Below are positions 6,628 through 12,858 of a DNA stretch of 13,540 nt, in pieces. The notes beneath the pieces are model-generated. The model did no database searches, was not told the DNA's origin, and worked only from the letters and a program-made list of their open reading frames with translations. Made by a program: the position numbers and the translations under genes. The stretch comes from Actinobacteria bacterium UBA3120 (GTDB taxonomy: Bacteria > Actinomycetota > Actinomycetes > S36-B12): the NCBI GenBank assembly GCA_002365735.1, contig DEZY01000155.1, forward strand, positions 607-14,146. Direction: 5' to 3'. Position 1 is the stretch's first letter. Each line of letters opens with the position of its first letter.

Positions 6628-7230
6628 CTACTTCCCTTGGTATTGCTCCTGATCCACCTTTGGCGTGTCGCGAAATCTTACAAAACCAATATGATCGCGC
6701 CAGTCTCCATCGATATGTAAATAGCGTGGCCGATACGACTCCTGGGTGAAGCCGGATTTCAAAGCCACCGCACATGACGCAGCATTTTCCGGCCGGACAT
6801 TTATTTCAATGCGGTGCAACATCATCGTGTTAAGGCAGTAATCAGTGGCCAACTCAACACTTTTTGTCATGAGTCCCCGGCCAGCCACGCTTTCATCGAT
6901 CCAATAGCCGAAAAATGCCCCACGAGATGAGCCGCCCCAGATCCCACCAACGGTCAATTGTCCGACAAACTTTCCCTCAAACTCAATTGCGAACGGAAGC
7001 GCTCGACCCTCACGGGCTTCCTTTTTCATGATTCGCATCATCATGTTGTAATTCGGCGGTCGTTGCCCAACTATTTGACCCTCGGCCGGCATAGTGGCAT
7101 CCCATTGCGAGAGCCACTGCTTGTTTCGTTTGCGAACTTCACGCCAAGCGCGTCTATCTCTTAAACGCAGAGGTCGAAGTACCAGTTGACCTTCCGTTAA
7201 CGTAACCGGCCAAAAACCAGGAACTGTCAT
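6628..7230 (-). CDS. rimJ: GNAT acetyltransferase, RimJ/RimL type
   Basis: Cytosolic acetyl-CoA-dependent N-acetyltransferase of the RimJ/RimL class, whose relatives acetylate protein N-terminal amines such as those of ribosomal proteins. The 200-residue protein begins MTVPGFWPVTLTEGQLVLRPL, the usual RimJ opening. It carries the GYWID strand (108-112), the acetyl-CoA loop AGRGLMT (116-122) and the LHRIEINVRPENAAS segment (138-152) with the late GF turn at 160-161. The reading frame is open far upstream, but ATG at 7230 fits the family and sits four bases after the galU stop codon (TAACTCCATG), pointing to translational coupling; there is no separate strong RBS. The true substrate is not determinable here; other GNAT substrates are possible. 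Confidence 0.9.
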   Translation of the reverse strand: MTVPGFWPVTLTEGQLVLRPLRLRDRRAWREVRKRNKQWLSQWDATMPAEGQIVGQRPPNYNMMMRIMKKEAREGRALPFAIEFEGKFVGQLTVGGIWGGSSRGAFFGYWIDESVAGRGLMTKSVELATDYCLNTMMLHRIEINVRPENAASCAVALKSGFTQESYRPRYLHIDGDWRDHIGFVRFRDTPKVDQEQYQGK

Positions 7231-7234
7231 GGAG

Positions 7235-8146
7235 TTACTGAGTACCGCTAGTGCCGTCTTGACAGAAATCTCGCAACCATGCTTTGAGTCCAGGACCGAT
7301 GTCTTGGCGTTCAGTTGCCAAAGTGATAACTGCCTGAAGGTAACTGAGTTTGTCCCCAGTGTCGTAGCGTCTGCCATCGAAGACAACTCCGCGAACACCG
7401 CCACCTCGTTCCGGTGGCATTGTCGCCAACACTCGCAGAGCATCGGTTAATTGAATTTCTCCACCTCGACCAGGAGCTGTTTCTTGCAGAACTTCAAAGA
7501 CCGCGGGGTCAAGGATGTACCGACCAATGATTGCAAGCTCACTTGGTGCACTGGAGACGTCGGGCTTCTCAACGAGATCACCGACAACGACCACCCCCTC
7601 ACTTGGTGCACCTTGGATGGACACGCAGCCGTAGAGGGAAATCGTTTCCCGAGGCACCTGCATCAGACACAGCACAGAACCCCCCCACTCATTTCTTATC
7701 TCAATCATGCGATCCAAGATCGGATCGCGCGCATCGATCAGGTCATCTCCGAGCAGAACAGCAAAAGGTTCATCTCCCACGTGATGGCGTGCCACGAGAA
7801 CGGCATGGCCAAGGCCCAGCGGGTCACCTTGGCGGACATAGTGAATCCGTGCGAGGTCGCTCGACTCACGAACTGAGCGCAAGCGTTCCACGTCACCTTT
7901 TGCTTCAAGTACCTGCTCAAGTTCATAATTACGATCAAAGTGGTCTTCGAGTGGGCGCTTGCTCCTACCGGTAACGAAGAGAATGTCTTCCAGGCCCGCG
8001 GCAACTGCCTCTTCCACCACGTACTGAATAGCTGGTTTGTCTACAACGGGCAGCATCTCTTTTGGAGTTGCCTTGGTTGCGGGAAGAAACCTGGTACCCA
8101 GCCCTGCTGCGGGGATTACCGCTTTGCGCACGCCCTCAAAAGCCAT
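7235..8146 (-). CDS. galU: UTP-glucose-1-phosphate uridylyltransferase
   Basis: Makes UDP-glucose from UTP and glucose-1-phosphate, the activated sugar for cell-envelope polysaccharide, glycolipid and trehalose synthesis. The 303-residue length is normal. Diagnostic motifs are the nucleotide-binding loop AAGLGTRFLPATKATPKEM (13-31), VVDKP (34-38), the RQGDPLGLGHA segment (105-115), the metal and sugar-binding LLGDDL (131-136), VEKP, GRYIL and GGEIQLTDAL. The ATG at 8146 starts exactly at the family N-terminus; only a weak TAGGG lies upstream. It is the first gene of the galU-rimJ-sepX-tRNA unit and diverges from fthC across a 111-bp gap, which contains a palindrome. Confidence 0.97.
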   Translation of the reverse strand: MAFEGVRKAVIPAAGLGTRFLPATKATPKEMLPVVDKPAIQYVVEEAVAAGLEDILFVTGRSKRPLEDHFDRNYELEQVLEAKGDVERLRSVRESSDLARIHYVRQGDPLGLGHAVLVARHHVGDEPFAVLLGDDLIDARDPILDRMIEIRNEWGGSVLCLMQVPRETISLYGCVSIQGAPSEGVVVVGDLVEKPDVSSAPSELAIIGRYILDPAVFEVLQETAPGRGGEIQLTDALRVLATMPPERGGGVRGVVFDGRRYDTGDKLSYLQAVITLATERQDIGPGLKAWLRDFCQDGTSGTQ

Positions 8147-8192
8147 GGGGAGACCCTACGCCACCGACACGTATATATCTGTGTGCACGTGG

Positions 8193-8214
8193 ATCTGGGT
8201 ACATATATCCAGAT
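8193..8214. promoter_or_regulatory. 22-bp imperfect palindrome between galU and fthC
   Basis: ATCTGG (8193-8198) and CCAGAT (8209-8214) are perfect inverted arms around an AT-rich 10-base centre. Counting the centre, nine of eleven base pairs match. A related AT-rich motif, ACGTATATATC, lies at 8169-8179, and the centre holds ACATATATC at 8201-8209, placing the two 32 bp apart. The site is 44 bp before the fthC start and 47 bp before the galU start, so a bound protein could affect both promoters. The regulator is unknown. Confidence 0.4.
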
Positions 8215-8257
8215 GAATAACGCTGCCCGCACCCGGTTTGGGGGCCTAGAGGAATAT

Positions 8258-8878
8258 ATGACTGTGAATACGGATCAAGGAGAACGCAAATCAATCCTGC
8301 GCAGCACGTTGCGGGCGGCTCGGGTAGCTCGTGAATCGGCCGCGAGGACCGACCTTGATGTGCAGATCTCCCACCATATTTGCGGCCTTCTGGAAACTAT
8401 CCCGGTGACAGCAGACAGCGTTGTCGCCCTCTATGTGGCCATGCCTTATGAACCCAGTGTGAATGCTGTGCGAAAGAACTTGCGGGAGTTAGGTGTCACG
8501 GTGCTGGTTCCAGTAGTCAACGGCGATGATTTGCTCTGGGCCTCAGACGGCGATGAAGTGTCTTGGGCGCGCAATTCATTTGGCACCCTCGAGCCCGACC
8601 CCGATGGCGCGATTTCCAGCGCTCAGGCCTTGCCCGAGTGCGCGGCGATCATTATTCCCGCACAGGCAATTGATCCGAATGGATTCAGACTCGGCCAGGG
8701 CAAAGGTTTCTATGATCGCGCGTTGGCCGAACTTGCCGGTCTCGAAGGCCCGCCGCTTCTCATTGGCGTCACCTTTGAATCCGAGTTTCTCCCGGAGGTC
8801 CCGACCGAGGAACACGACATCCCCGTTGATGCCAGTGTTACCGAACTATCTGTGCGTTGGTTCAATACCCCTGACTAG
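8258..8878 (+). CDS. fthC: 5-formyltetrahydrofolate cyclo-ligase
   Basis: ATP-dependent conversion of 5-formyltetrahydrofolate to 5,10-methenyltetrahydrofolate (also called MTHFS), returning stored folate to one-carbon metabolism. The 206 residues contain the N-terminal basic helix KSILRSTLRAARVAR (11-25), the strand ALYVAMPYEP (57-66) and the signature IIIPAQAIDPNGFRLGQGKGFYDR (131-154), where the nucleotide-binding glycine-rich GxGxGFYDR is intact. I chose ATG at 8258, with AGAGGA four bases upstream. The open frame extends much further upstream, but that part lies in the galU region and is not family-like; an in-frame ATG at 8213 is a weaker alternative. The gene diverges from galU, an order also seen in mycobacteria, and its 3' end overlaps the convergent crcB gene by 17 bp. 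Confidence 0.93.
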   Translation: MTVNTDQGERKSILRSTLRAARVARESAARTDLDVQISHHICGLLETIPVTADSVVALYVAMPYEPSVNAVRKNLRELGVTVLVPVVNGDDLLWASDGDEVSWARNSFGTLEPDPDGAISSAQALPECAAIIIPAQAIDPNGFRLGQGKGFYDRALAELAGLEGPPLLIGVTFESEFLPEVPTEEHDIPVDASVTELSVRWFNTPD

Positions 8879-9251
8879 CATGTTGACTGATGAGCCAGCC
8901 ACCCCAAACGGCCAAAACGGGGACAACGGTCGCGAAGATGACGGCTACAGCGAGACGCGCGAATCGGAGCGAATAAGCGAATCCCGCCTGCGTCAACGCA
9001 TCCGCATAAATAGTGAATGCAAGCGCCCAACCAGAGAAAGTCGTAAAAGCCCCAGCCAGTCCAATCACTAAAAGAATCCGCAGGTCACCAGAAAAGGCTC
9101 CGATACTGAATCCGGCTAAGAGCGAACCAAATGAGTTGATCAACAACAGCGAGGTGAGTGGGCCGCGCACGCGGGTTACATACTGCTCAACCAGCGCCCG
9201 AAGTGGGGCGCCGATGAAGGCCCCAAATGAGATCGCCAAAATAGTGCTCAT
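8862..9251 (-). CDS. crcB: Fluoride channel subunit CrcB/Fluc (second of pair)
   Basis: Small four-TM fluoride-specific channel protein that lets cytoplasmic fluoride out. The 129 residues show the family features: an N-terminal GAFIGAPLRALVEQY helix (10-24) with the conserved Arg18, the pore-lining Asn39 in LLLINSFGSLLAGF (36-48), and the GLAGAFTTFSGW segment (64-75) with the TTFS break in TM3. ATG at 9251 shares ATGA with the stop of the upstream crcB, so the two are coupled. Fluc channels are dual-topology dimers; paired genes commonly encode heterodimers in which each subunit has a fixed orientation, so partnership with the 9248-9652 product is likely. The reading frame can extend upstream of 9251, but that part overlaps the first crcB and is not family-like. 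Confidence 0.93.
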   Translation of the reverse strand: MSTILAISFGAFIGAPLRALVEQYVTRVRGPLTSLLLINSFGSLLAGFSIGAFSGDLRILLVIGLAGAFTTFSGWALAFTIYADALTQAGFAYSLRFARLAVAVIFATVVPVLAVWGGWLISQHASQGY

Positions 9252-9652
9252 GTTCTGACCACCCTTCGCGTGGCTCGGACACCAATATTGACCGCAAGCA
9301 ATCCGGCGCCGACTGTCACAATCAGATACACCAATGCGGTGACCCACAATCCTTGATCAACGAGGTCCACAGTTTCCAACGCGAGTGCCGAAAATGTTGT
9401 GAACCCGCCAAGGAACCCGGTGATCAAAAATGGTTTACGGTAACTCGAGTTATCGGTGATCAGGGCAACTGCCAGGATCCCAATCAGAAACGCACCCGTC
9501 ACGTTGATCGCCAGCGTTGCCCACGGGAAATTAGCGCTTTGATCCCCCAACTCAAGGCGATCCTGATCAAAAAATTGGGAAACCCCGGCCCGGCTCAATG
9601 CACCAAGTACGCCACCCACGCCAATTACTGCCAGTCGGCTTGCTTCGCGCAT
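9248..9652 (-). CDS. crcB: Fluoride channel subunit CrcB/Fluc (first of pair)
   Basis: The partner Fluc subunit, 134 residues and four predicted TM helices. Motifs are GVGGVLGALSRAGVSQF (11-27) with conserved Arg21, WATLAINVTGAFLIGIL (44-60) with pore Asn50, and GFLGGFTTFSALALE (79-93), including both the GF-x-GG and TTFS elements. An Arg-rich C-terminus (RATRRVVRT) suggests that end is cytoplasmic. The gene is first in a two-gene operon with a 4-bp ATGA overlap. It diverges from the ruc/fmdB gene, and a CIRCE operator sits 61 bp upstream of its ATG. I looked for a fluoride riboswitch in the 5' region and did not find a convincing match. Confidence 0.94.
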   Translation of the reverse strand: MREASRLAVIGVGGVLGALSRAGVSQFFDQDRLELGDQSANFPWATLAINVTGAFLIGILAVALITDNSSYRKPFLITGFLGGFTTFSALALETVDLVDQGLWVTALVYLIVTVGAGLLAVNIGVRATRRVVRT

Positions 9653-9672
9653 GAGCGAACTCTAGGGCGCGG

Positions 9673-9710
9673 GTGCCCTGCATTAGCCATACCAACCGGG
9701 CTTAGGGCAC
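9673..9710. repeat. Nested inverted repeat beside the CIRCE box
   Basis: GTGCCCT (9673-9679) and AGGGCAC (9704-9710) are perfect 7-bp arms. Within the loop, AGCC (9685-9688) can pair with GGCT (9699-9702). It lies in the crcB/ruc divergent region, directly next to the CIRCE element. It could form a leader hairpin in the crcB transcript or be an operator. It does not match the fluoride riboswitch consensus as I remember it. Confidence 0.4.
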
Positions 9711-9712
9711 AA

Positions 9713-9739
9713 TTAGCACTCAGGATGGGCGAGTGCTAA
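9713..9739. promoter_or_regulatory. CIRCE element, operator of the heat-shock repressor HrcA
   Basis: The sequence TTAGCACTC-N9-GAGTGCTAA is present with both 9-bp arms perfect and the spacer exactly nine bases. This is the classical CIRCE box bound by HrcA, normally found before groEL and dnaK operons. It ends 32 bp before the GTG start of the ruc/fmdB gene, where repression of that gene is expected. It is also 61 bp from the divergent crcB start. Confidence 0.95.
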
Positions 9740-9761
9740 CTTCCCGACTGATCGGACAACT

Positions 9762-9766
9762 GGAGG
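9762..9766 (+). promoter_or_regulatory. Ribosome binding site deciding the GTG start of ruc
   Basis: GGAGG ends five bases before the GTG at 9772. The upstream in-frame ATG at 9733 lies inside the CIRCE arm and would add 13 residues not seen in the family, so this RBS fixes the start. Confidence 0.8.
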
Positions 9767-9771
9767 ATTGC

Positions 9772-10077
9772 GTGCCCACCTACGAGTATTCGTGCAAGGA
9801 ATGCGATACCAATCACGAGATCGTTCAATCAATGGTGGACCCGACCTTGACCACTTGTCCTGCCTGTGGCAAAGAATCACTGCGCAAGCAGTTCAGCGGA
9901 GTGGGTGTGATGTTTAAAGGGTCCGGATTTTACCGCACAGACTCACGGTCAACCGAAAGCTCAGCTACCACCACCGCAACACCAAAAACAGAGACCACAC
10001 CTGCAGTAAAACCAGCCGCTGAAAAATCAGCACCTAAGAAATCTGAGTCAAGTTCGAGTTCCGGCACCACCTCGTAA
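9772..10077 (+). CDS. ruc: FmdB-family zinc-ribbon protein, Ruc-like heat-shock chaperone
   Basis: Resembles M. tuberculosis Rv0991c (Ruc), a redox-regulated chaperone with a zinc ribbon and a disordered tail. The protein has 101 residues and starts VPTYEYSCKEC. Four cysteines form two CxxC knuckles (Cys8/11 and Cys29/32), followed by the family segment LRKQFSGVGVMFKGSGFYRTDSR (37-59). Residues 60-101 are low-complexity Ser, Thr, Lys, Pro and Ala, and almost certainly unstructured. In Ruc, oxidation of the cysteines releases zinc and turns on chaperone activity; that mechanism is transferred here by homology. The perfect CIRCE box directly upstream says the gene belongs to the HrcA heat-shock regulon, as reported for Rv0991c. 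It follows fthC with the crcB pair inserted between; its order next to a SAF-like gene is also typical of Actinobacteria. Confidence 0.9.
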   Translation: MPTYEYSCKECDTNHEIVQSMVDPTLTTCPACGKESLRKQFSGVGVMFKGSGFYRTDSRSTESSATTTATPKTETTPAVKPAAEKSAPKKSESSSSSGTTS

Positions 10078-10093
10078 AGCCTGTGGATACCAA

Positions 10094-10123
10094 TTGGACG
10101 TAGCTGGCTTTCGCGCCTAAATT
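10094..10123 (+). promoter_or_regulatory. Possible promoter for a leaderless SAF-like mRNA
   Basis: TAAATT (10118-10123) resembles a -10 box and ends six bases before the ATG at 10130. TTGGAC (10094-10099), 18 bp upstream, could serve as a -35. No RBS precedes the ATG. A start of transcription at or near the ATG, common in Actinobacteria, would explain this. Pattern-based inference only. Confidence 0.35.
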
Positions 10124-10129
10124 CGTAGC

Positions 10130-10558
10130 ATGCAGGGAAACGTAATCCTTCGAATTCGAACCCAACTCAATCGACATCGCCGCATTCTGGGTTCCGCTTC
10201 GGCAGCACTCGCCGTTTTGCTCGTTTTCGGTTCGATGAACGCACCGGCTCCGGCGAGTGGACCCGACGAGATTGTTGCGAGCTTGCCCAAGGGCTCCGTT
10301 GCGGTTCCGGTAACACTTCGGTCCGCTGCAATTGCAAGTTCGGTTCGGGTGGGCGACAACATTGACCTGGTAGTTCCCAGCGAATCGGGTGTTCCCACAG
10401 TTATTGCAACCAATGCTGCCGTCCTGGATCTGCCCGATTCCTCAGGTTTTGGGTCCCCCACTTCGACTGTTATTTTGGTCAATGTTGCGAAATGGCAAAG
10501 CGCGGCACTGGCTGCAGAAAGCTCCACTCAAATTTCACTCGTGATCAACTCCCGCTAA
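10130..10558 (+). CDS. SAF/CpaB-like single-pass membrane protein
   Basis: Short relative of the SAF-domain (Flp pilus CpaB / RcpC-like) proteins that sit next to fmdB in many actinobacteria. It has a basic N-terminus (ILRIRTQLNRHRR, residues 6-18), one TM helix (about 19-35) and an extracytoplasmic domain. That domain includes LPKGSVAVPVTLRSAAIASSVRVGDNIDLVVP (52-83), which matches the core of the CpaB/RcpC domain where AVPV is followed by a V-x-x-GD-x-(I/V)-D-(L/V) turn. At 142 residues it is much shorter than CpaB and lacks the usual leading SAF repeat with its DLPxGxxL motif. No pilus genes are nearby, so a pilus role is not supported. In many relatives mscL follows; here it does not. Function unknown. 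Confidence 0.72.
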   Translation: MQGNVILRIRTQLNRHRRILGSASAALAVLLVFGSMNAPAPASGPDEIVASLPKGSVAVPVTLRSAAIASSVRVGDNIDLVVPSESGVPTVIATNAAVLDLPDSSGFGSPTSTVILVNVAKWQSAALAAESSTQISLVINSR

Positions 10559-10577
10559 TCGCAGTACGTTTCTTCGC

Positions 10578-10967
10578 TCACACACCATGATGTGGAGGCA
10601 CGTTGTCGAGAAATTCGCGGTCGCGTTGGTCGAACTTCGCGGGGCCGGTTGATACAGGTTCGGCAGGACTGGCAATAGTTGATCCGGCTGCGGTCAGAAT
10701 TTCTCCCACCCGTAACCCCACGGCGCGAATTTGGGCGCGTGAGGTGAGTGAAGACAAGTCAAGCGTGAGCCCCGAATGGATCAGGGTGACCGGTATTTCA
10801 GACAGTTCCTGCGCCATTTTCTCGCCCAAGCCTTGTGGGGCCCGAACTGAAAAACCAATCATAATCTGGTTGTTCCCGGAAATTTCTACTGTTGAAATAA
10901 AGGCCTGATTTTCCAAAGGTGCAAAAAATGCAGCAATTGTCAGATGTAGTGCACCGGGATCAACCAC
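10578..10967 (-). CDS. Small hypothetical protein, unrecognised
   Basis: I do not recognise this 129-residue protein. It starts at GTG 10967, the first possible start after an in-frame stop further upstream. It reads plausibly as a soluble alpha/beta protein: hydrophobic strands LHLTIAAFFAP and AFISTVEIS, then IMIGFSVRAPQGLGEKMAQEL, then a helix around SRAQIRAVGLRVGEILTAAG, and a polar tail ending PHHGV. It has no signal peptide, TM helix or cysteine. It is convergent with the SAF-like gene (19-bp gap) and divergent from the next gene by only 30 bp. An overlapping plus-strand frame exists (10603-10908) but is rich in Arg, Ser and Pro and looks like a shadow. The gene is moderately supported. 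Confidence 0.5.
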   Translation of the reverse strand: MVDPGALHLTIAAFFAPLENQAFISTVEISGNNQIMIGFSVRAPQGLGEKMAQELSEIPVTLIHSGLTLDLSSLTSRAQIRAVGLRVGEILTAAGSTIASPAEPVSTGPAKFDQRDREFLDNVPPHHGV

Positions 10968-10997
10968 TCGTACAGGGTACTGGCAAAATGTCTTTTC

Positions 10998-11888
10998 ATG
11001 AACTCCGTGCTCTCAATCCCACAGTGGCGCGAAGATCAAGCTGCACATAAAGCCCGCGCGCGTGCTCTGACAAGCAGTAGGCGTGCGCGCAGGAAAATGG
11101 GTACTCGAGAGCCCGTTGCTGACTTCATGTTCGAGTACTACCCCTACACGCCAACGAAGTTGGAGACATGGTTTCCCGGGACTGGGGTTACTTTGGAAGT
11201 GGATGCCGATCACGAATTTGATTTCCCGAATTATGTTTCCACTGATGGTCAATCTGAACTAGACACGGCATATCGTGACAAGCACCGGAATAGAATTGAG
11301 TCCACCCTTGAACTTTTGACCAGGACGCAATCACGTGAAGAAATATTCAACTGTTTTGGGCTGCATGAGTGGGCCATGGTGTATCAGGTTGATCAACAGC
11401 AGACACGGCATGCGGACCCACTACGGGTGAGCCAACGCCAGGTTAATTCACTCGTTGACGAAGTTGGGCTACGTTGCACCCATATTGATGCATTCAGATT
11501 CTTTACCGAGGGGGCCGCACCACAGAACGTGAATCAACTGAACATTATTCCCACCCGCGAGAATCAAAAAGAAATCGAACAGCCGGGCTGTCTGCACGCA
11601 AATATGGATCTCTATAAGCACTGTATGTGGTTTCAGCCGATGCTTCCGGGTGCTTTAGTCCTCGACAGTTTTGAACTGGCGCGGGATGCGCGAACGCTAG
11701 ATATGCAAGCCAGCCCTTATGACCTAAGTGAATACGGCTATCTGCCCATAAAAATAGAAGAAAGAACCGGCCGCGCGACCTACGTGGCACGGCAGCGCCA
11801 GATCTCCGAACAGGCTCAAAGCCTGCGAAGCCGTCTAATTAGGGCGCTGGGGACTCCGCTCATTCATCACAACAGGGGAGCAGCATGA
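10998..11888 (+). CDS. Conserved actinobacterial protein, often labelled 3-methyladenine DNA glycosylase
   Basis: The 296-residue protein belongs to a well-conserved actinobacterial family. Databases often name it 3-methyladenine DNA glycosylase, but I see none of the helix-hairpin-helix or AAG-type glycosylase motifs, so the label is doubtful. Conserved blocks are ADFMFEYYPYTPTKLETWFPG (41-61), CFGLHEWAMVY (119-129), RCTHIDAFRFF (159-169), EQPGCLHANMDLYK (194-207) and LDMQASPYDL (234-243). Cys and His cluster in these blocks (Cys119, His123, Cys160, His162, Cys198, His200), which could indicate a metal or cofactor site; that is inference. ATG at 10998 has no clear RBS, and CAAAAT eight bases upstream may be a -10 box for a leaderless transcript. 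Its stop shares ATGA with the TauE/SafE gene, so the two are translationally coupled. Confidence 0.83.
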   Translation: MNSVLSIPQWREDQAAHKARARALTSSRRARRKMGTREPVADFMFEYYPYTPTKLETWFPGTGVTLEVDADHEFDFPNYVSTDGQSELDTAYRDKHRNRIESTLELLTRTQSREEIFNCFGLHEWAMVYQVDQQQTRHADPLRVSQRQVNSLVDEVGLRCTHIDAFRFFTEGAAPQNVNQLNIIPTRENQKEIEQPGCLHANMDLYKHCMWFQPMLPGALVLDSFELARDARTLDMQASPYDLSEYGYLPIKIEERTGRATYVARQRQISEQAQSLRSRLIRALGTPLIHHNRGAA

Positions 11889-12829
11889 TCGTCATAGCAG
11901 CATTTTTGTCAATCTTTGTCGGAGCTGCGGTGGGCCTCCTGGGTGGTGGTGGCTCAATCCTGACTACCCCCTTGTTGGTCTACGTACTGGACTTCACCGC
12001 TAAAGAAGCGATCACGGCAAGCCTTTTCGTTGTTGGTGTCACTGCCCTATTTGGTTTAATCAGTCACGCTCGCGCCGGCCGCGTGCAGTGGCGCACCGGA
12101 CTTATTTTCGGTGGAGCCGGCATGACCGGCGCGTTCATCGGCGGACAGGTAGGCAGCCACCTTCCCGGGGCACTCCTGCTGGGGGCCTTCTCCGTCATGA
12201 TGGGTGTTACCGCGGTGGCGATGATTCGCGGACGTAAATCTATTGCTGAAGGACGCCACAAGGGCTTACCGATTATTCGAATAATTATCGATGGCCTGGT
12301 GGTGGGTCTGGTCACCGGACTTGTCGGAGCTGGTGGCGGCTTCCTGGTGGTGCCAGCCTTGGCGCTACTGGGCGGGCTCCCTATGCCAATCGCAGTTGCA
12401 ACGTCACTTCTTGTGGTCGCCATGAAGTCCTTCGCAGGTTTCGCCGGATACGCCCTTCAATTCGGTGATGGTAGTTTCATCTCGCTCAACCCCGAAACCC
12501 AAATCAACTGGAGTGTCACCTTGATTGTTACCGCCGGAGCGATCGTCGGGGCCCTGATCGGAAGCCGAATGGTCGGCAAGATCCACCCCGACAAGCTCCG
12601 CAAAGGCTTCGGCTGGTTTGTGCTGATCATGGCCGTGTTCATTCTCAGCCAGCAAATCGGTGGCGCCGCCATTGAGTTCGCGGAGACGGGAACCCTGCAA
12701 CTTGTTGAAGTAATCGCCGGTGTCGCCATTTTCGTTGCATTTTTTTACTGGATAATCCGCAGACCGGCCAAAACTCCGGTCGTTGCTGACTACGACGAAC
12801 CTGAGGTGATCACCGAAACGAGGACCTAA
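11885..12829 (+). CDS. TauE/SafE family anion permease
   Basis: Integral membrane transporter of the TauE/SafE (formerly DUF81) family, whose members move sulfite, sulfonates or related organic anions. The 314 residues contain the two family repeats, each opening with a glycine-rich re-entrant-like motif: AAVGLLGGGGSILTTPLL (14-31) and GLVTGLVGAGGGFLVVPALAL. Eight or so hydrophobic segments follow the usual pattern, and there is a short acidic cytoplasmic C-tail. ATG at 11885 overlaps the preceding stop (ATGA), and AGGGGAG lies four bases upstream. In other bacteria, linked enzymes often hint at the substrate; here the coupled partner has no proven activity, so the substrate remains unknown. 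The frame is complete, ending 20 bp or so before the IS-associated region. Confidence 0.92.
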   Translation: MIVIAAFLSIFVGAAVGLLGGGGSILTTPLLVYVLDFTAKEAITASLFVVGVTALFGLISHARAGRVQWRTGLIFGGAGMTGAFIGGQVGSHLPGALLLGAFSVMMGVTAVAMIRGRKSIAEGRHKGLPIIRIIIDGLVVGLVTGLVGAGGGFLVVPALALLGGLPMPIAVATSLLVVAMKSFAGFAGYALQFGDGSFISLNPETQINWSVTLIVTAGAIVGALIGSRMVGKIHPDKLRKGFGWFVLIMAVFILSQQIGGAAIEFAETGTLQLVEVIAGVAIFVAFFYWIIRRPAKTPVVADYDEPEVITETRT

Positions 12830-12858
12830 CTCCCGACGCACTTCCCATTTCCATGCGA

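Noticed and set aside
7231..7443. Extended N-terminus for the rimJ gene
   Set aside because: The extra 71 codons lie inside galU in another frame; the family N-terminus starts at the ATG at 7230.
7451..7974. Two plus-strand open frames of over 140 codons inside galU
   Set aside because: They are antisense shadows of galU, which has all its motifs on the minus strand; no RBS or family signature was found.
7940..8257. Upstream extension of fthC by over 100 codons
   Set aside because: The extension runs antisense to galU, crosses the divergent promoter region and is not family-like; the ATG at 8258 has an RBS and fits the family length.
9653..9771. Fluoride riboswitch upstream of crcB
   Set aside because: A CTAATG stretch and a GATGG-like string occur, but on the crcB strand the conserved GGxGATGG...CCGCC-type order and pseudoknot partners are not present.
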